A DNA stretch of 52,656 nucleotides from DASSCW01 sp036556695 (lineage in GTDB: Bacteria; Chloroflexota; Limnocylindria; QHBO01), in NCBI GenBank assembly GCA_036556695.1, contig DATBIY010000049.1, positions 1 through 52,656 on the forward strand. The letters run 5' to 3'. The position numbers and the translations under genes were made by a program. The notes below the pieces were generated by a model. That model worked only from the letters and a program-made list of their open reading frames with translations, was not told where the DNA came from and made no database searches. The number at the start of each line of letters is the position of its first letter. The first letter of the stretch is position 1. This document shows positions 45,381 through 52,597 of this stretch, in pieces.

Positions 45381-46502
45381 TCAGTGCCCCGTTGCGCCTG
45401 CTCCGAGCGGAGTGAAGAGCGCCAGGCCAAGGTACAGCAGGTAGAGCGGCCCACCAATCAGCAATGTCCATGCCGACAGTGTGCCGCGTCGCAGCATGGT
45501 CCCGAAGATCAGGATGGTGGCGACGAAGGCCACGCCCGCCGACGCGAAATGGATGGCGCTTTCGCTGCTGAAGGTCCACGACGTGAAGAGCAGTCCCAGC
45601 ACCGTGGGCAGGCAGCTCTGAAACACCATCGCGCCGGTGATGTTGCCCATGGCCAGCGTGTCCTTGCCGGTGCGCACCCACAGGACGCTGTTGAACTTCT
45701 CCGGCAGCTCCGTGGCGATCGGTGCGATGATCAGCGCCAGGATCGTCGGGTCCAGGCCGATGGCGGTCGACAGGTGCTCGACCGCTCCCACGAAGACCTG
45801 CGCGCCGACCACGATCAGCGCCAGCGCCAGCACCACCTGGCTGACCACGATGCGCATCCGCGGCGCGGCCTCGCTGGCCTCCCAGCTGTCCTCCTCGCCG
45901 GGCAGGATGTCGATGTCCAGCGTGTGCGGACCGGTCATGCCCGGCAGCCGGGTGACGTGGAGCTGGTTCAGCTCGTCCGCGTTCCCCTCCTCCGCCGGGT
46001 CGGCGAAATGCAGCCGCACGTAGACCGCGTACAGCACGAACAGTAGCCCTGCGGCCACCCAGCGCAGCCAGCCCATCTCGGACGGCAGGAAGGCGGTGCC
46101 GATGGCAATGGCGTAGCCGAACAGGAAGAAGCCGATGTCGCGGCCGAGCACCTTGACGTTGACGCGCATCTGCGTCCCGCGCCGGCCTCCGCGCGCGAAC
46201 AGCACGATCGCCAGGCCAGTCACGAACATGGCCAGGGTCGACAGCATGAACGGCGCGCCCAGGATCGCGCCCACGCCGATGGCGTGCGAGGCCTCCGCGT
46301 CACCGCCGAAGATGACCGGCCCGAGGATGGCAATCACCGGGATCAGCGTCTCGGGCATGGCCGTGGCCACGGCGGCCAGCACGCTGCCGACCGCCCCCTC
46401 GGCCAGGTTCAGCTTGTGGCCGAACCACTCGATCCCGTTGGTGAACAGCTCGGCGGCGACCAGGATGATCGCCAGCGAGCCGATGAGGAGGACGATGTCC
46501 AC
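45381..46502 (-). CDS. Sodium/calcium exchanger family antiporter
   Basis: Cation antiporter of the CaCA superfamily. It has 373 residues and about ten membrane segments. Alpha-repeat 1 (GSVLAAVATAMPETLIPV) and alpha-repeat 2 (ALIIAPIATELPEKFNSVLWVR) carry the conserved acidic residues after the Ala-Thr-x-x-Pro-Glu pattern. A hydrophilic loop (about 170-215) lies between halves. The ion is not provable. The GTG lies 16 bases after rpsR, so it probably rides on the ribosomal operon. Confidence 0.9.
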   Translation of the reverse strand: MDIVLLIGSLAIILVAAELFTNGIEWFGHKLNLAEGAVGSVLAAVATAMPETLIPVIAILGPVIFGGDAEASHAIGVGAILGAPFMLSTLAMFVTGLAIVLFARGGRRGTQMRVNVKVLGRDIGFFLFGYAIAIGTAFLPSEMGWLRWVAAGLLFVLYAVYVRLHFADPAEEGNADELNQLHVTRLPGMTGPHTLDIDILPGEEDSWEASEAAPRMRIVVSQVVLALALIVVGAQVFVGAVEHLSTAIGLDPTILALIIAPIATELPEKFNSVLWVRTGKDTLAMGNITGAMVFQSCLPTVLGLLFTSWTFSSESAIHFASAGVAFVATILIFGTMLRRGTLSAWTLLIGGPLYLLYLGLALFTPLGAGATGH

Positions 46503-46518
46503 CCGTCAGCGGGTCGCG

Positions 46519-46788
46519 TCAGGGACGAAGGTGCTGGGGCGCATACGGCAGCAGCGCCACCTGGCGGGCGCGCTTCAGCGCCACGGTGAGCATGCGCTGG
46601 TGTCGCGCGCAGGTGCCGGTTTTGCGCCGCGGCTCGATCTTGGCGCGCTCCGACAGATAGCGGCGGAGGCGGTTGACCTCCTTGTAGTCGATGGACTCGG
46701 CCTTGTCCACGCAGAAGTTGCAGACCTTGCGTCGCCGCCGGTCGCGGTAGTAGTCAGCCGTCTCGCGGCGGGATCGTGCACTGGGCAT
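46519..46788 (-). CDS. rpsR: 30S ribosomal protein S18
   Basis: Small-subunit protein that pairs with S6. It has 89 residues, with KVCNFCVDKAESIDYK, LRRYLSERAKIEPRRKTGTCARHQR and ALKRARQVALLPY. The three cysteines suggest the zinc-type variant. It follows ssb in the standard rpsF-ssb-rpsR order. An Arg-rich N-terminal tail precedes the core. Confidence 0.97.
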   Translation of the reverse strand: MPSARSRRETADYYRDRRRRKVCNFCVDKAESIDYKEVNRLRRYLSERAKIEPRRKTGTCARHQRMLTVALKRARQVALLPYAPQHLRP

Positions 46789-46822
46789 GTGGGTGTCGGT
46801 TCCTCAGGTCGTCTCTATCGGG

Positions 46823-47299
46823 TCAGAAGGGAATGTCGTCGACGTCGATGCTCTCGGCTGGCGCGTTGCCGGCCGGCGCGGCCGCGCCACGCGGGCGAGC
46901 GACCGGCGCGTCGCCGGGGCCGGTGGCCTCGCTGAAGCTTCCGCCGCCGTAGCTGCCGCCCTCGCCCGGATCGCGGCGCTCGAGCGAAATGACCCTCGCG
47001 AAGCGGATCTCCAGGCTGGTGCGCTTCTGGCCGTCGTTGCCCTCGAACTCGCGAGGTCGCAGCTGGCCCTCGGCGTAGACCTTGTGGCCCTTGCGCATGT
47101 TCTCGGCGGCGCGCTCGGCTGCCTGCTCCCACAGCTCGACGCGGAACCAGTGGGTGTCCTCCTGCCACTCCCCGTCCTGGCCGCGGTAGCGGTCGTTGAC
47201 GGCGACGCGCAGGTTGGCTACCGCCTTGCCGCTGGGCGTATAGCGCAGCTCTGGATCGGCCCCCAGGTTGCCGATGATCATCATCTTGTTGAGCGTCAT
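46823..47299 (-). CDS. ssb: Single-stranded DNA-binding protein
   Basis: Coats single-stranded DNA and recruits repair proteins. It has 158 residues: an OB-fold (about 1-105) with MIIGNLGADPELRYTPSG and WFRVELWEQ, a Gly/Ala/Pro linker, and the C-terminal acidic tip DVDDIPF that binds RecG, PriA and other partners, both of which are encoded in this window. It lies between rpsF and rpsR. Confidence 0.97.
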   Translation of the reverse strand: MTLNKMMIIGNLGADPELRYTPSGKAVANLRVAVNDRYRGQDGEWQEDTHWFRVELWEQAAERAAENMRKGHKVYAEGQLRPREFEGNDGQKRTSLEIRFARVISLERRDPGEGGSYGGGSFSEATGPGDAPVARPRGAAAPAGNAPAESIDVDDIPF

Positions 47300-47323
47300 C
47301 GCTCCGCCTCCTCGCGGACCGGA

Positions 47324-47872
47324 TCAGGCACTGGCGGCCTGCTCCTCGTCTTGCCCGGCGTCCATGGTTGCGTCGACGGCCTCCTGGCCGGCGTCGGCAT
47401 CGTCGTCGGTGGCGTCATCATCGCCGATGGCGGCCTGCTCGTCCTCGCCGGCATCGCCGGCGCCGTCGTCGACCTCGTCGGCGGCGGCCACCTCATCGGC
47501 CTCGTCGTCTCCGTCCGCATCATCCTCGCGCTCCGCGGCGGGCACGGCGGCCGGTGGGATGTCCTCCTCGGAGATGCTCGTCCCGTGGTCAACCAGCAGG
47601 GTCACCAGGTGACGCAGAATCTCCTCGCTGATCATCATTCCGCGCTCCAGCTCGCGGATCGCCGACGGGGCGATGTCGAAGTGCAGCAGGAAGTAGCTGG
47701 CCTCGCGGAAGTGCTGGATCTCGTAGGCCATGCGGCGCTTGCCCCATGGCGAGACCTTGGTCAGCGTGCCGCCCGCGTTCACAATCGCGCGGGTCACCTT
47801 CTCCACCGCCGACTGGAGCTTGTCGTCGTCCAGGTCGGGGCGGAACAGGAGCATGAGCTCGTATCGGCGCAT
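47324..47872 (-). CDS. rpsF: 30S ribosomal protein S6 with long acidic tail
   Basis: The S6 core occupies residues 1-96 (MRRYELMLLFRPD, SPWGKRRMAYEIQHFREASYFLLHFD). A tail of about 85 residues, mostly Asp, Glu and Ala, follows, making 182 residues against the usual 95-135. The ATG at 47872 has GAGGAGG 10 nt upstream. The gene heads rpsF-ssb-rpsR and has a structured leader likely to bind the S6:S18 pair. Confidence 0.96.
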   Translation of the reverse strand: MRRYELMLLFRPDLDDDKLQSAVEKVTRAIVNAGGTLTKVSPWGKRRMAYEIQHFREASYFLLHFDIAPSAIRELERGMMISEEILRHLVTLLVDHGTSISEEDIPPAAVPAAEREDDADGDDEADEVAAADEVDDGAGDAGEDEQAAIGDDDATDDDADAGQEAVDATMDAGQDEEQAASA

Positions 47873-47892
47873 GAGCCGATGTCCTCCTCTCT

Positions 47893-47945
47893 ATGGGCTT
47901 GCGATCGCCCGGCGCAACCGGCGGCGACGGCAGAAAGGAGCCCAT
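47893..47945 (-). promoter_or_regulatory. Candidate S6:S18-binding leader element of rpsF
   Basis: In the minus-strand leader, ATGGGCT (47945-47939) pairs with AGCCCAT (47899-47893). They enclose an asymmetric region with CTGCCGTCG and an inner CCGG-type hairpin. Conserved rpsF leaders bind the S6:S18 complex through a stem with an unpaired CCG trinucleotide, and a CCG is present on the 5' side here. The match is by eye, without a covariance model. Confidence 0.5.
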
Positions 47946-47960
47946 TCCAAACATGAAACT

Positions 47961-47981
47961 CGCCTCCATCTGCTGGAGGCG
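47961..47981 (-). promoter_or_regulatory. 5'-terminal hairpin of rpsF transcript
   Basis: Perfect 8-bp stem CGCCTCCA/TGGAGGCG with a 5-nt loop, beginning about 7 bases after the -10, hence at or next to the transcript's 5' end. Possibly a stability element. Confidence 0.5.
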
Positions 47982-47988
47982 CAGGCGA

Positions 47989-48018
47989 AGTATAGCGGGC
48001 CTGCATGCGTGGTGGCAA
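47989..48018 (-). promoter_or_regulatory. Promoter of rpsF operon
   Basis: Minus strand TTGCCA at 48018-48013, 18-bp spacer, TATACT at 47994-47989. The -35 overlaps that of the divergent TadZ-like gene. Confidence 0.7.
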
Positions 48019-48040
48019 CGCGAAGGGCCGGCACTATACT
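48012..48040 (+). promoter_or_regulatory. Promoter of TadZ/CpaE-like gene
   Basis: GTGGCA at 48012-48017 (weak -35), 17-bp spacer, TATACT at 48035-48040, about 31 bases before ATG 48072. Confidence 0.5.
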
Positions 48041-48071
48041 CTCGCTCTCGCACCGACCGGAAAGACTCCGA

Positions 48072-49274
48072 ATGCCCGCGAATTCGATCCTGATCTGCGC
48101 GCCCACCGAAGAGCTGCGGACGCAGCTCGAGACGCAGCTGTCGGCTGCGGGCTACCTGACCTCGAATGCCGGCACCCCGGCCGAGGCGGTGGCGGCCCTG
48201 CGAGACCGGCAGTTCGACCTGGTCGTGGCCGAGGGCCTGGCGGTATCCGGAGCCATCAGTCGCATCCGCACTGCCGCTCCGGTGCCGACGCCCGTGCTGG
48301 TGATGGCGCCGGCGGGCGACGTCGAGGCGCGCATTGCCTTCCTCGAGGCTGGAGCCGATGACGTGGTGACGGTCGACGTCGGGCGGCAGGAGCTCGAGGC
48401 CAAGGTCGAGGCGCTGCTCATCCGCGCGGGGCGCGTCAGCCCCGAGACCGCCAGGTCCGACGTGCCTGCCGGCGAGATCGTCACCTTCTTCTCTCCGAAG
48501 GGCGGGGTGGGCACCACCACCCTGGCGGTCAACGCGGCCGTCCTGCTTGCCGGCTCGCCGCCGGGCAGCGGGGCCGCGGCGCGCGTGCTGCTGGTCGACC
48601 TCGACCTGCAGTTCGGCCAGGTGGCGACGCACCTGAACCTGCAGCCCCGCTTCGACCTTGCCGGGCTCGCCGGGGACGATCCCGCGCTGACCGATCCGGA
48701 GGTGGCGATGAGCTACCTCACCCAGCACGCCTCGGGTCTCCAGGTGCTGGCCGCGCCGGCTCATCCAGATGCCGACTTCCGGGTGACCGTCGATCAGCTG
48801 GAGCGGGTGCTGGCGATTCTGCGGCCGCGCTTCGACACGGTCATCGTCGACTGCGGGTCGCGGCTCGACCCGCGAACGCTGTGGATGCTGGAGCAGGCTA
48901 CCACCCACATCTTCGTCGTCTTCCCGGAGATCGCGGCGCTCCGCGCCATGAGCCTGCTGCTCGGCTTCCTGGCCGAGACAGCCACACTGCGCGCCAGGAC
49001 CCACTACGTGGTAAACCACGTTTTCCCCAAGGAGCTGCTCAAGACGCGCGACGTCGAGAACCTGCTGCGCAGCAAGCCTGCCGCAGAGATCCCGTACACC
49101 GAGGTAGAGATGATCCGCGCGGTCAACGAGGGCGTGCCGGTCGTCACCAGCCGGCCCGGGTCGCCAGTCGCCCTGGCGCTCCAGAACGTGGCACAGACCA
49201 TCATTGGCATTCCGAACGAGTCCCCATCGGCGACCGCCGCACCGCGAAGAAGGGGCCTCTTCGGACGGCGCTGA
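48072..49274 (+). CDS. TadZ/CpaE-like ATPase with pseudo-receiver domain
   Basis: It has 400 residues. Residues 1-120 form a receiver-like fold in which the phospho-accepting Asp is replaced by Glu54 (FDLVVAEG). Residues 130-380 form a MinD/ParA-like domain. Its deviant Walker A is SPKGGVGTTT (141-150), keeping the signature Lys143 but having Thr where the usual P-loop lysine stands, as in CpaE/TadZ proteins. An RRRGLFGRR basic tail ends it. CpaE/TadZ proteins localise Flp/Tad pilus machines, but no pilus genes are nearby, so the target is unknown. ATG 48072 is preferred; the longer frame lies in the rpsF region. Confidence 0.85.
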   Translation: MPANSILICAPTEELRTQLETQLSAAGYLTSNAGTPAEAVAALRDRQFDLVVAEGLAVSGAISRIRTAAPVPTPVLVMAPAGDVEARIAFLEAGADDVVTVDVGRQELEAKVEALLIRAGRVSPETARSDVPAGEIVTFFSPKGGVGTTTLAVNAAVLLAGSPPGSGAAARVLLVDLDLQFGQVATHLNLQPRFDLAGLAGDDPALTDPEVAMSYLTQHASGLQVLAAPAHPDADFRVTVDQLERVLAILRPRFDTVIVDCGSRLDPRTLWMLEQATTHIFVVFPEIAALRAMSLLLGFLAETATLRARTHYVVNHVFPKELLKTRDVENLLRSKPAAEIPYTEVEMIRAVNEGVPVVTSRPGSPVALALQNVAQTIIGIPNESPSATAAPRRRGLFGRR

Positions 49275-49301
49275 GTCCGGCGAGCGGATGACGCTCGCGC
49301 T

Positions 49302-51167
49302 GTGATCCTGACCGTCCTGGCATCGGCCAGCATGCTGGCTGCGGCCGCCATCCTCGGCTCGCGGCTCACCCCACGCGGCATCGTGGCGTCGCTGGTCGCG
49401 TTCTGCCTGCTCGGCTGGGCGACGTGCGTGGCGCTCGTGGGCTTCGCCGGCCTGGTGCTGCGCAACCTGTCCCCTGCCCTGCTCGCGGCTCTCCCCCTGT
49501 GCCTGCTGCTCGCCAGCGTGGCGCTCGGATGGCGCCGCGGCTGGCTGCCACCCCTTCTCGAGCGGCTGCGCGCCGGCATCACGACCACTCTGGAGGTGCT
49601 GCGCTGGCCGCCGGCCATGGTGGTGGCGGGCAGCGTGGTGCTGCTGCTCGCCTGGCGAGGCGTGCTGGCGCTGCGCCTTCCGGTGGTCGATCTCCTCGGC
49701 TGGCAGTACCACCTCGTCTTCGCCGACGTGTGGCTGCAAGGCAACGCGCTGGTCGATGTGCCGCAGAACCAGTGGACCGAGGGATGGCCGGCCGCCGGCG
49801 AGCTGTTCACCACCTGGCTCATGGCCATCTCCCGCACCGACGCGCTGGCGGGCTTTACCGCCATCGCGCCGATCCCCCTGGCGGTGCTGGGCACGATCGG
49901 CATCGCCCGCCGGCTCGGCGCCAGCCGCGAGCTGTCCGTCGTGCTGGGAGGGCTGGCGGGCATGACGCCGGCCGTGAGCGCGCTGGCCGGCACCACGTAC
50001 CCCGACACGGCATTCGCCGCGCTGGTGGTGGCGGCGTGGTATCTCGGCCTGCGCATCGTCGACGGCGAGCGCGATCGCTCGGCCGCCTTGCAGTTCGGCC
50101 TTGCGGCTGGCCTCGCGCTGGGCACGAAGGTGACCAGCGTCGTGCTGGTGGCACCCATCGGCCTTGCGGTGGTGGTCTGCTACGGCCTCGACGTGGTGCG
50201 TCGCCGCCGTCAGCCGGCCGCGCATGCTGCCGCACTGGCATTGCTCGTCGCTCCGGTGGTGCTCTTCGGGCTGACGTGGTACGTCAAGAACTGGGTCGCC
50301 TACGGCAACCCGCTCCACCCGGCCGGATTCGGCCCGTTCGCTGGTCTGCCCGCCGGTTCGTACGGCGCCCCGCCGGTGCCCGAGGAGCTGCGCGGGATGA
50401 GCGCGCTGGAGCAGGTGCTGCGTTCGTGGCTCCACGACTGGCAGCAGAGCGCCTACGCCTACAACGGGCGGCCGGGCGGATTCGGTCGCGCTTGGACGGT
50501 CATTGCGCCGATGGCACTCGCCGGCGCGAGCCTGCTGGCGTGGCGCAGGTCGTACGCCGCCCTGGGGCTGCTCGTCGCGCCGACGCTGCTGGCGCTGGTC
50601 GTGCTCACCAGCCCGTGGTACGCGCGCTATACGCTGTTCGTGCCGATGCTCGGCGCGGCGCTCGCCGCGCCGCTCCTCGACCGCGTCCGAGGCACGCTTG
50701 GGATGCTGGCGCAGCTGGCAATCCTGGGGCTGGCCGTCTTCTCGCTCGGCGCCGCCAACCTGCAGCCGAACGTGCCGATGCGCGCCGTGCCACGGGGCGA
50801 TCCGGGCGCCTACGTCGGCTTCGTGCTGGGTGCGCCGGATGAGGAGCGCGCGTCGATCGGCCTGGCCGGGGCATGCTCGGAGCGCGCGTTGATCCCAGCC
50901 GGAGCTCGGGTGCTGGTGGCGCGGCAATACTTCGTGCCGCACGCCGTCGTCGGGCCGGATCTGGATCGCGTCCTGGTGCAGCCACCCATCGGCGCGGTTG
51001 GCGATGCCGGGCGCGTGCTCGAGCTCATGCAGGCGGCCGGCGCCGACTGGCTGGTGTCGGTGCAGGGCACCCGGCTGGATGGCGCCGCGGCGGCCAGCGA
51101 CCGCCTGGTGCTCCGAGCGGCCACCTGCCACCGGGGGAACCTCTGGAAGCTGCTGCCGGCAGGCTGA
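49302..51167 (+). CDS. Multi-pass membrane protein, GT39/ArnT-like glycosyltransferase
   Basis: It has 621 residues and about eleven membrane segments, followed by a soluble C-terminal region (about 500-621). The first large loop has LPVVDLLGWQYHLVFADVWLQGN, in the place where polyprenol-phosphate-sugar transferases of the GT39/ArnT type carry their catalytic acidic residue. YTLFVPMLGAALAAPL resembles late helices of that group. GTG 49302 follows the TadZ-like stop by 27 bases, with no clear ribosome site. The substrate is unknown and the assignment rests on topology. Confidence 0.62.
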   Translation: MILTVLASASMLAAAAILGSRLTPRGIVASLVAFCLLGWATCVALVGFAGLVLRNLSPALLAALPLCLLLASVALGWRRGWLPPLLERLRAGITTTLEVLRWPPAMVVAGSVVLLLAWRGVLALRLPVVDLLGWQYHLVFADVWLQGNALVDVPQNQWTEGWPAAGELFTTWLMAISRTDALAGFTAIAPIPLAVLGTIGIARRLGASRELSVVLGGLAGMTPAVSALAGTTYPDTAFAALVVAAWYLGLRIVDGERDRSAALQFGLAAGLALGTKVTSVVLVAPIGLAVVVCYGLDVVRRRRQPAAHAAALALLVAPVVLFGLTWYVKNWVAYGNPLHPAGFGPFAGLPAGSYGAPPVPEELRGMSALEQVLRSWLHDWQQSAYAYNGRPGGFGRAWTVIAPMALAGASLLAWRRSYAALGLLVAPTLLALVVLTSPWYARYTLFVPMLGAALAAPLLDRVRGTLGMLAQLAILGLAVFSLGAANLQPNVPMRAVPRGDPGAYVGFVLGAPDEERASIGLAGACSERALIPAGARVLVARQYFVPHAVVGPDLDRVLVQPPIGAVGDAGRVLELMQAAGADWLVSVQGTRLDGAAAASDRLVLRAATCHRGNLWKLLPAG

Positions 51168-51182
51168 TGTGCCGCGAAGCTG

Positions 51183-51270
51183 TGGTGCCGGAGGAGGGAT
51201 TCGAACCCCCACGCCCCTCTCGGGGCCGCCGGGTTTAAGCCGGCCGCGTCTGCCGTTTCGCCACTCCGGC
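51183..51270 (-). tRNA. tRNA-Leu (anticodon UAA)
   Basis: 88 nt with encoded CCA. The anticodon stem GCCGG/CCGGC encloses loop CTTAAAC, giving anticodon TAA. A long variable arm (GGCCCCGAGAGGGGC) is typical of tRNA-Leu. The T-loop GTTCGAATC is present. Convergent with the GT39-like gene. Confidence 0.97.
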
Positions 51271-51280
51271 GCGGCTCAAG

Positions 51281-51286
51281 AGCATA
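51281..51286 (-). promoter_or_regulatory. -10 element of tRNA-Leu
   Basis: Minus strand TATGCT at 51286-51281, ending 10 nt before the tRNA. No good -35. Confidence 0.35.
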
Positions 51287-51348
51287 CCGCCGCCCCGGCG
51301 GCGGCAGTGGGCGAGCCGAGCAGCGCCTCCGAGGCCACGGCCGGCTGC

Positions 51349-51377
51349 TTGGCGGGCGCGGCGGACTCCGCCACAAT
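51349..51377 (+). promoter_or_regulatory. Possible promoter of response regulator gene
   Basis: TTGGCG at 51349-51354, 17-bp spacer, CACAAT at 51372-51377, 28 bases before GTG 51406. Confidence 0.4.
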
Positions 51378-51405
51378 GCCCCCGCCAGCGAGAGGGGGTC
51401 TTGCC

Positions 51406-52080
51406 GTGACGGCCGCCCAACGTCCCAGCGTCCTCTGCGTCGACAACGACCGCGACATCGCCGAGATCGTCCAGGCCGTTCTCAGCGACGAGGGCTACGC
51501 GGTGTCGTGCCTCTACGACGGCGACGGTGACGCGCTCGCCCGCCTGGTCGGCCAGCTGGAGCCCGACTGCGTGCTGCTCGACGGCAGCGACCCGTCCGGC
51601 TATCACGAGGCCTGGCTGGAGGCCGCTTCGCTTGCGACTCGGCGCCGTCAGGTTCCGGTGGTGATGTTCACGGCCCACGCCAGGGATGCCGCCGAGGCTC
51701 GCAAGCGTACGAGTCAGCGGGCACAGGCTGCCGACTTCGCCGCGGTGCTGTCGAAGCCCTTCCACATCGACGAGCTTCTGGAGGCCGTCGACATGGCCAC
51801 GGGCAGGTCCGTGCCCTTCGATCGCAGCCACAAGGGCGAAACGGAGCGTACGCGCGCACTCGTCGACGCGCTGCGCGCTCGCGGCGCGAAGGACATCGCT
51901 CCTTCCAAGCGTCGCGAATGGGCGACCTTTGCGGACGCGAATGGCATCCTGTGGCAGATGTACTGGTGGCAGCTGCGCGGCGTGTATCAGCTCGGCCGCT
52001 ACGACCCGGAGGGCGTGATGCGGATGATGGGCCAGTTCACGGATCGAGACGCCGCCATCGCCGCCGCGATACCCGGCTAG
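51406..52080 (+). CDS. Response regulator with uncharacterised C-terminal domain
   Basis: It has 224 residues from GTG 51406. The receiver domain (8-130) has the acidic pocket Asp13/Asp15, phospho-acceptor Asp59 (CVLLDG), Thr89 and Lys117 (LSKPF). Residues about 145-224 form a compact segment (SKRREWATFADANGILWQMYWWQLRGVYQLGRYDPEGVMRM split by function) that matches no output domain I know: no helix-turn-helix, GGDEF or kinase motif. No histidine kinase is adjacent. The gene lies between tRNA-Leu and tRNA-Cys. Frames starting further upstream run through the tRNA and are rejected. Confidence 0.85.
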   Translation: MTAAQRPSVLCVDNDRDIAEIVQAVLSDEGYAVSCLYDGDGDALARLVGQLEPDCVLLDGSDPSGYHEAWLEAASLATRRRQVPVVMFTAHARDAAEARKRTSQRAQAADFAAVLSKPFHIDELLEAVDMATGRSVPFDRSHKGETERTRALVDALRARGAKDIAPSKRREWATFADANGILWQMYWWQLRGVYQLGRYDPEGVMRMMGQFTDRDAAIAAAIPG

Positions 52081-52104
52081 CCGCCGCTCGCTCGCCGCAG
52101 GGGG

Positions 52105-52178
52105 TGGAGGCGACGACGGGAATCGAACCCGTGTAAACGGTTTTGCAGACCGCTCCCTGACCACTCGGGCACGTCGCC
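52105..52178 (-). tRNA. tRNA-Cys (anticodon GCA)
   Basis: 74 nt with encoded CCA. Acceptor GGCGACG pairs with CGTCGCC. Anticodon loop CTGCAAA gives GCA. T-loop GTTCGATTC. Confidence 0.97.
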
Positions 52179-52207
52179 ACCAGTTGCCGCCAGCCGCCTC
52201 CGGCGCC

Positions 52208-52281
52208 TGGCTGCCCCGCGAGGATTCGAACCTCGGTTCACGGATCCAAAGTCCGCTGTCCTACCACTAGACGACGGGGCA
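52208..52281 (-). tRNA. tRNA-Gln (anticodon UUG)
   Basis: 74 nt with encoded CCA. Acceptor TGCCCCG pairs with CGGGGCA. Anticodon loop CTTTGGA gives TTG. The U1-A72 weak first pair is typical of tRNA-Gln. Confidence 0.97.
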
Positions 52282-52295
52282 TCTGAGCACCCACG

Positions 52296-52325
52296 AGGCT
52301 AGCAGGTCAGCCGATGGACTGGCAC
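52296..52325 (-). promoter_or_regulatory. Promoter of tRNA-Gln-Cys
   Basis: Minus strand GTGCCA at 52325-52320, 18-bp spacer, TAGCCT at 52301-52296 with TGC extension (52304-52302). The start would be a few bases before tRNA-Gln. Confidence 0.55.
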
Positions 52326-52341
52326 CCGCAGGGTATAAAAA

Positions 52342-52417
52342 TGGAGCGGAAGACGGGACTCGAACCCGCGACCCTCACCTTGGCAAGGTGATGCTCTACC
52401 AACTGAGCCACTTCCGC
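52342..52417 (-). tRNA. tRNA-Gly (anticodon GCC)
   Basis: 76 nt with encoded CCA. Acceptor GCGGAAG pairs with CTTCCGC. Anticodon loop TTGCCAA gives GCC. A TTTTT run (52341-52337) directly follows the CCA and could help end transcription. Confidence 0.97.
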
Positions 52418-52447
52418 CCGTTTCTCGCCCGATGCGCGCGTCGAGGA

Positions 52448-52523
52448 TGGTGCCGAGGGTCAGATTCGAACTGACGACACCCGCCTCTTCAGGGCGGTGC
52501 TCTACCAACTGAGCTACCTCGGC
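52448..52523 (-). tRNA. tRNA-Phe (anticodon GAA)
   Basis: 76 nt with encoded CCA. Acceptor GCCGAGG pairs with CCTCGGC. Anticodon loop CTGAAGA gives GAA. First tRNA of the cluster. Confidence 0.97.
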
Positions 52524-52567
52524 CCGTCAGGCGGCGGCCTTCGCTCGTCGTCGCGTATCGGTTGGCG

Positions 52568-52597
52568 AGGGTAGCACAGCGCCCGATGGAGCGGCAA
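52568..52597 (-). promoter_or_regulatory. Promoter of tRNA-Phe-Gly cluster
   Basis: Minus strand TTGCCG at 52597-52592, 18-bp spacer, TACCCT at 52573-52568 with TGC extension (52576-52574). The last 59 bases of the window, beyond it, show nothing I can assign. Confidence 0.6.

Noticed and set aside
47589..51212. Long (over 1200-codon) open frame antisense to the TadZ-like and GT39-like genes
   Set aside because: It is a high-GC shadow frame: low-complexity Arg/Gly/His/Gln content and no domain, whereas the plus-strand frames have clear domains.
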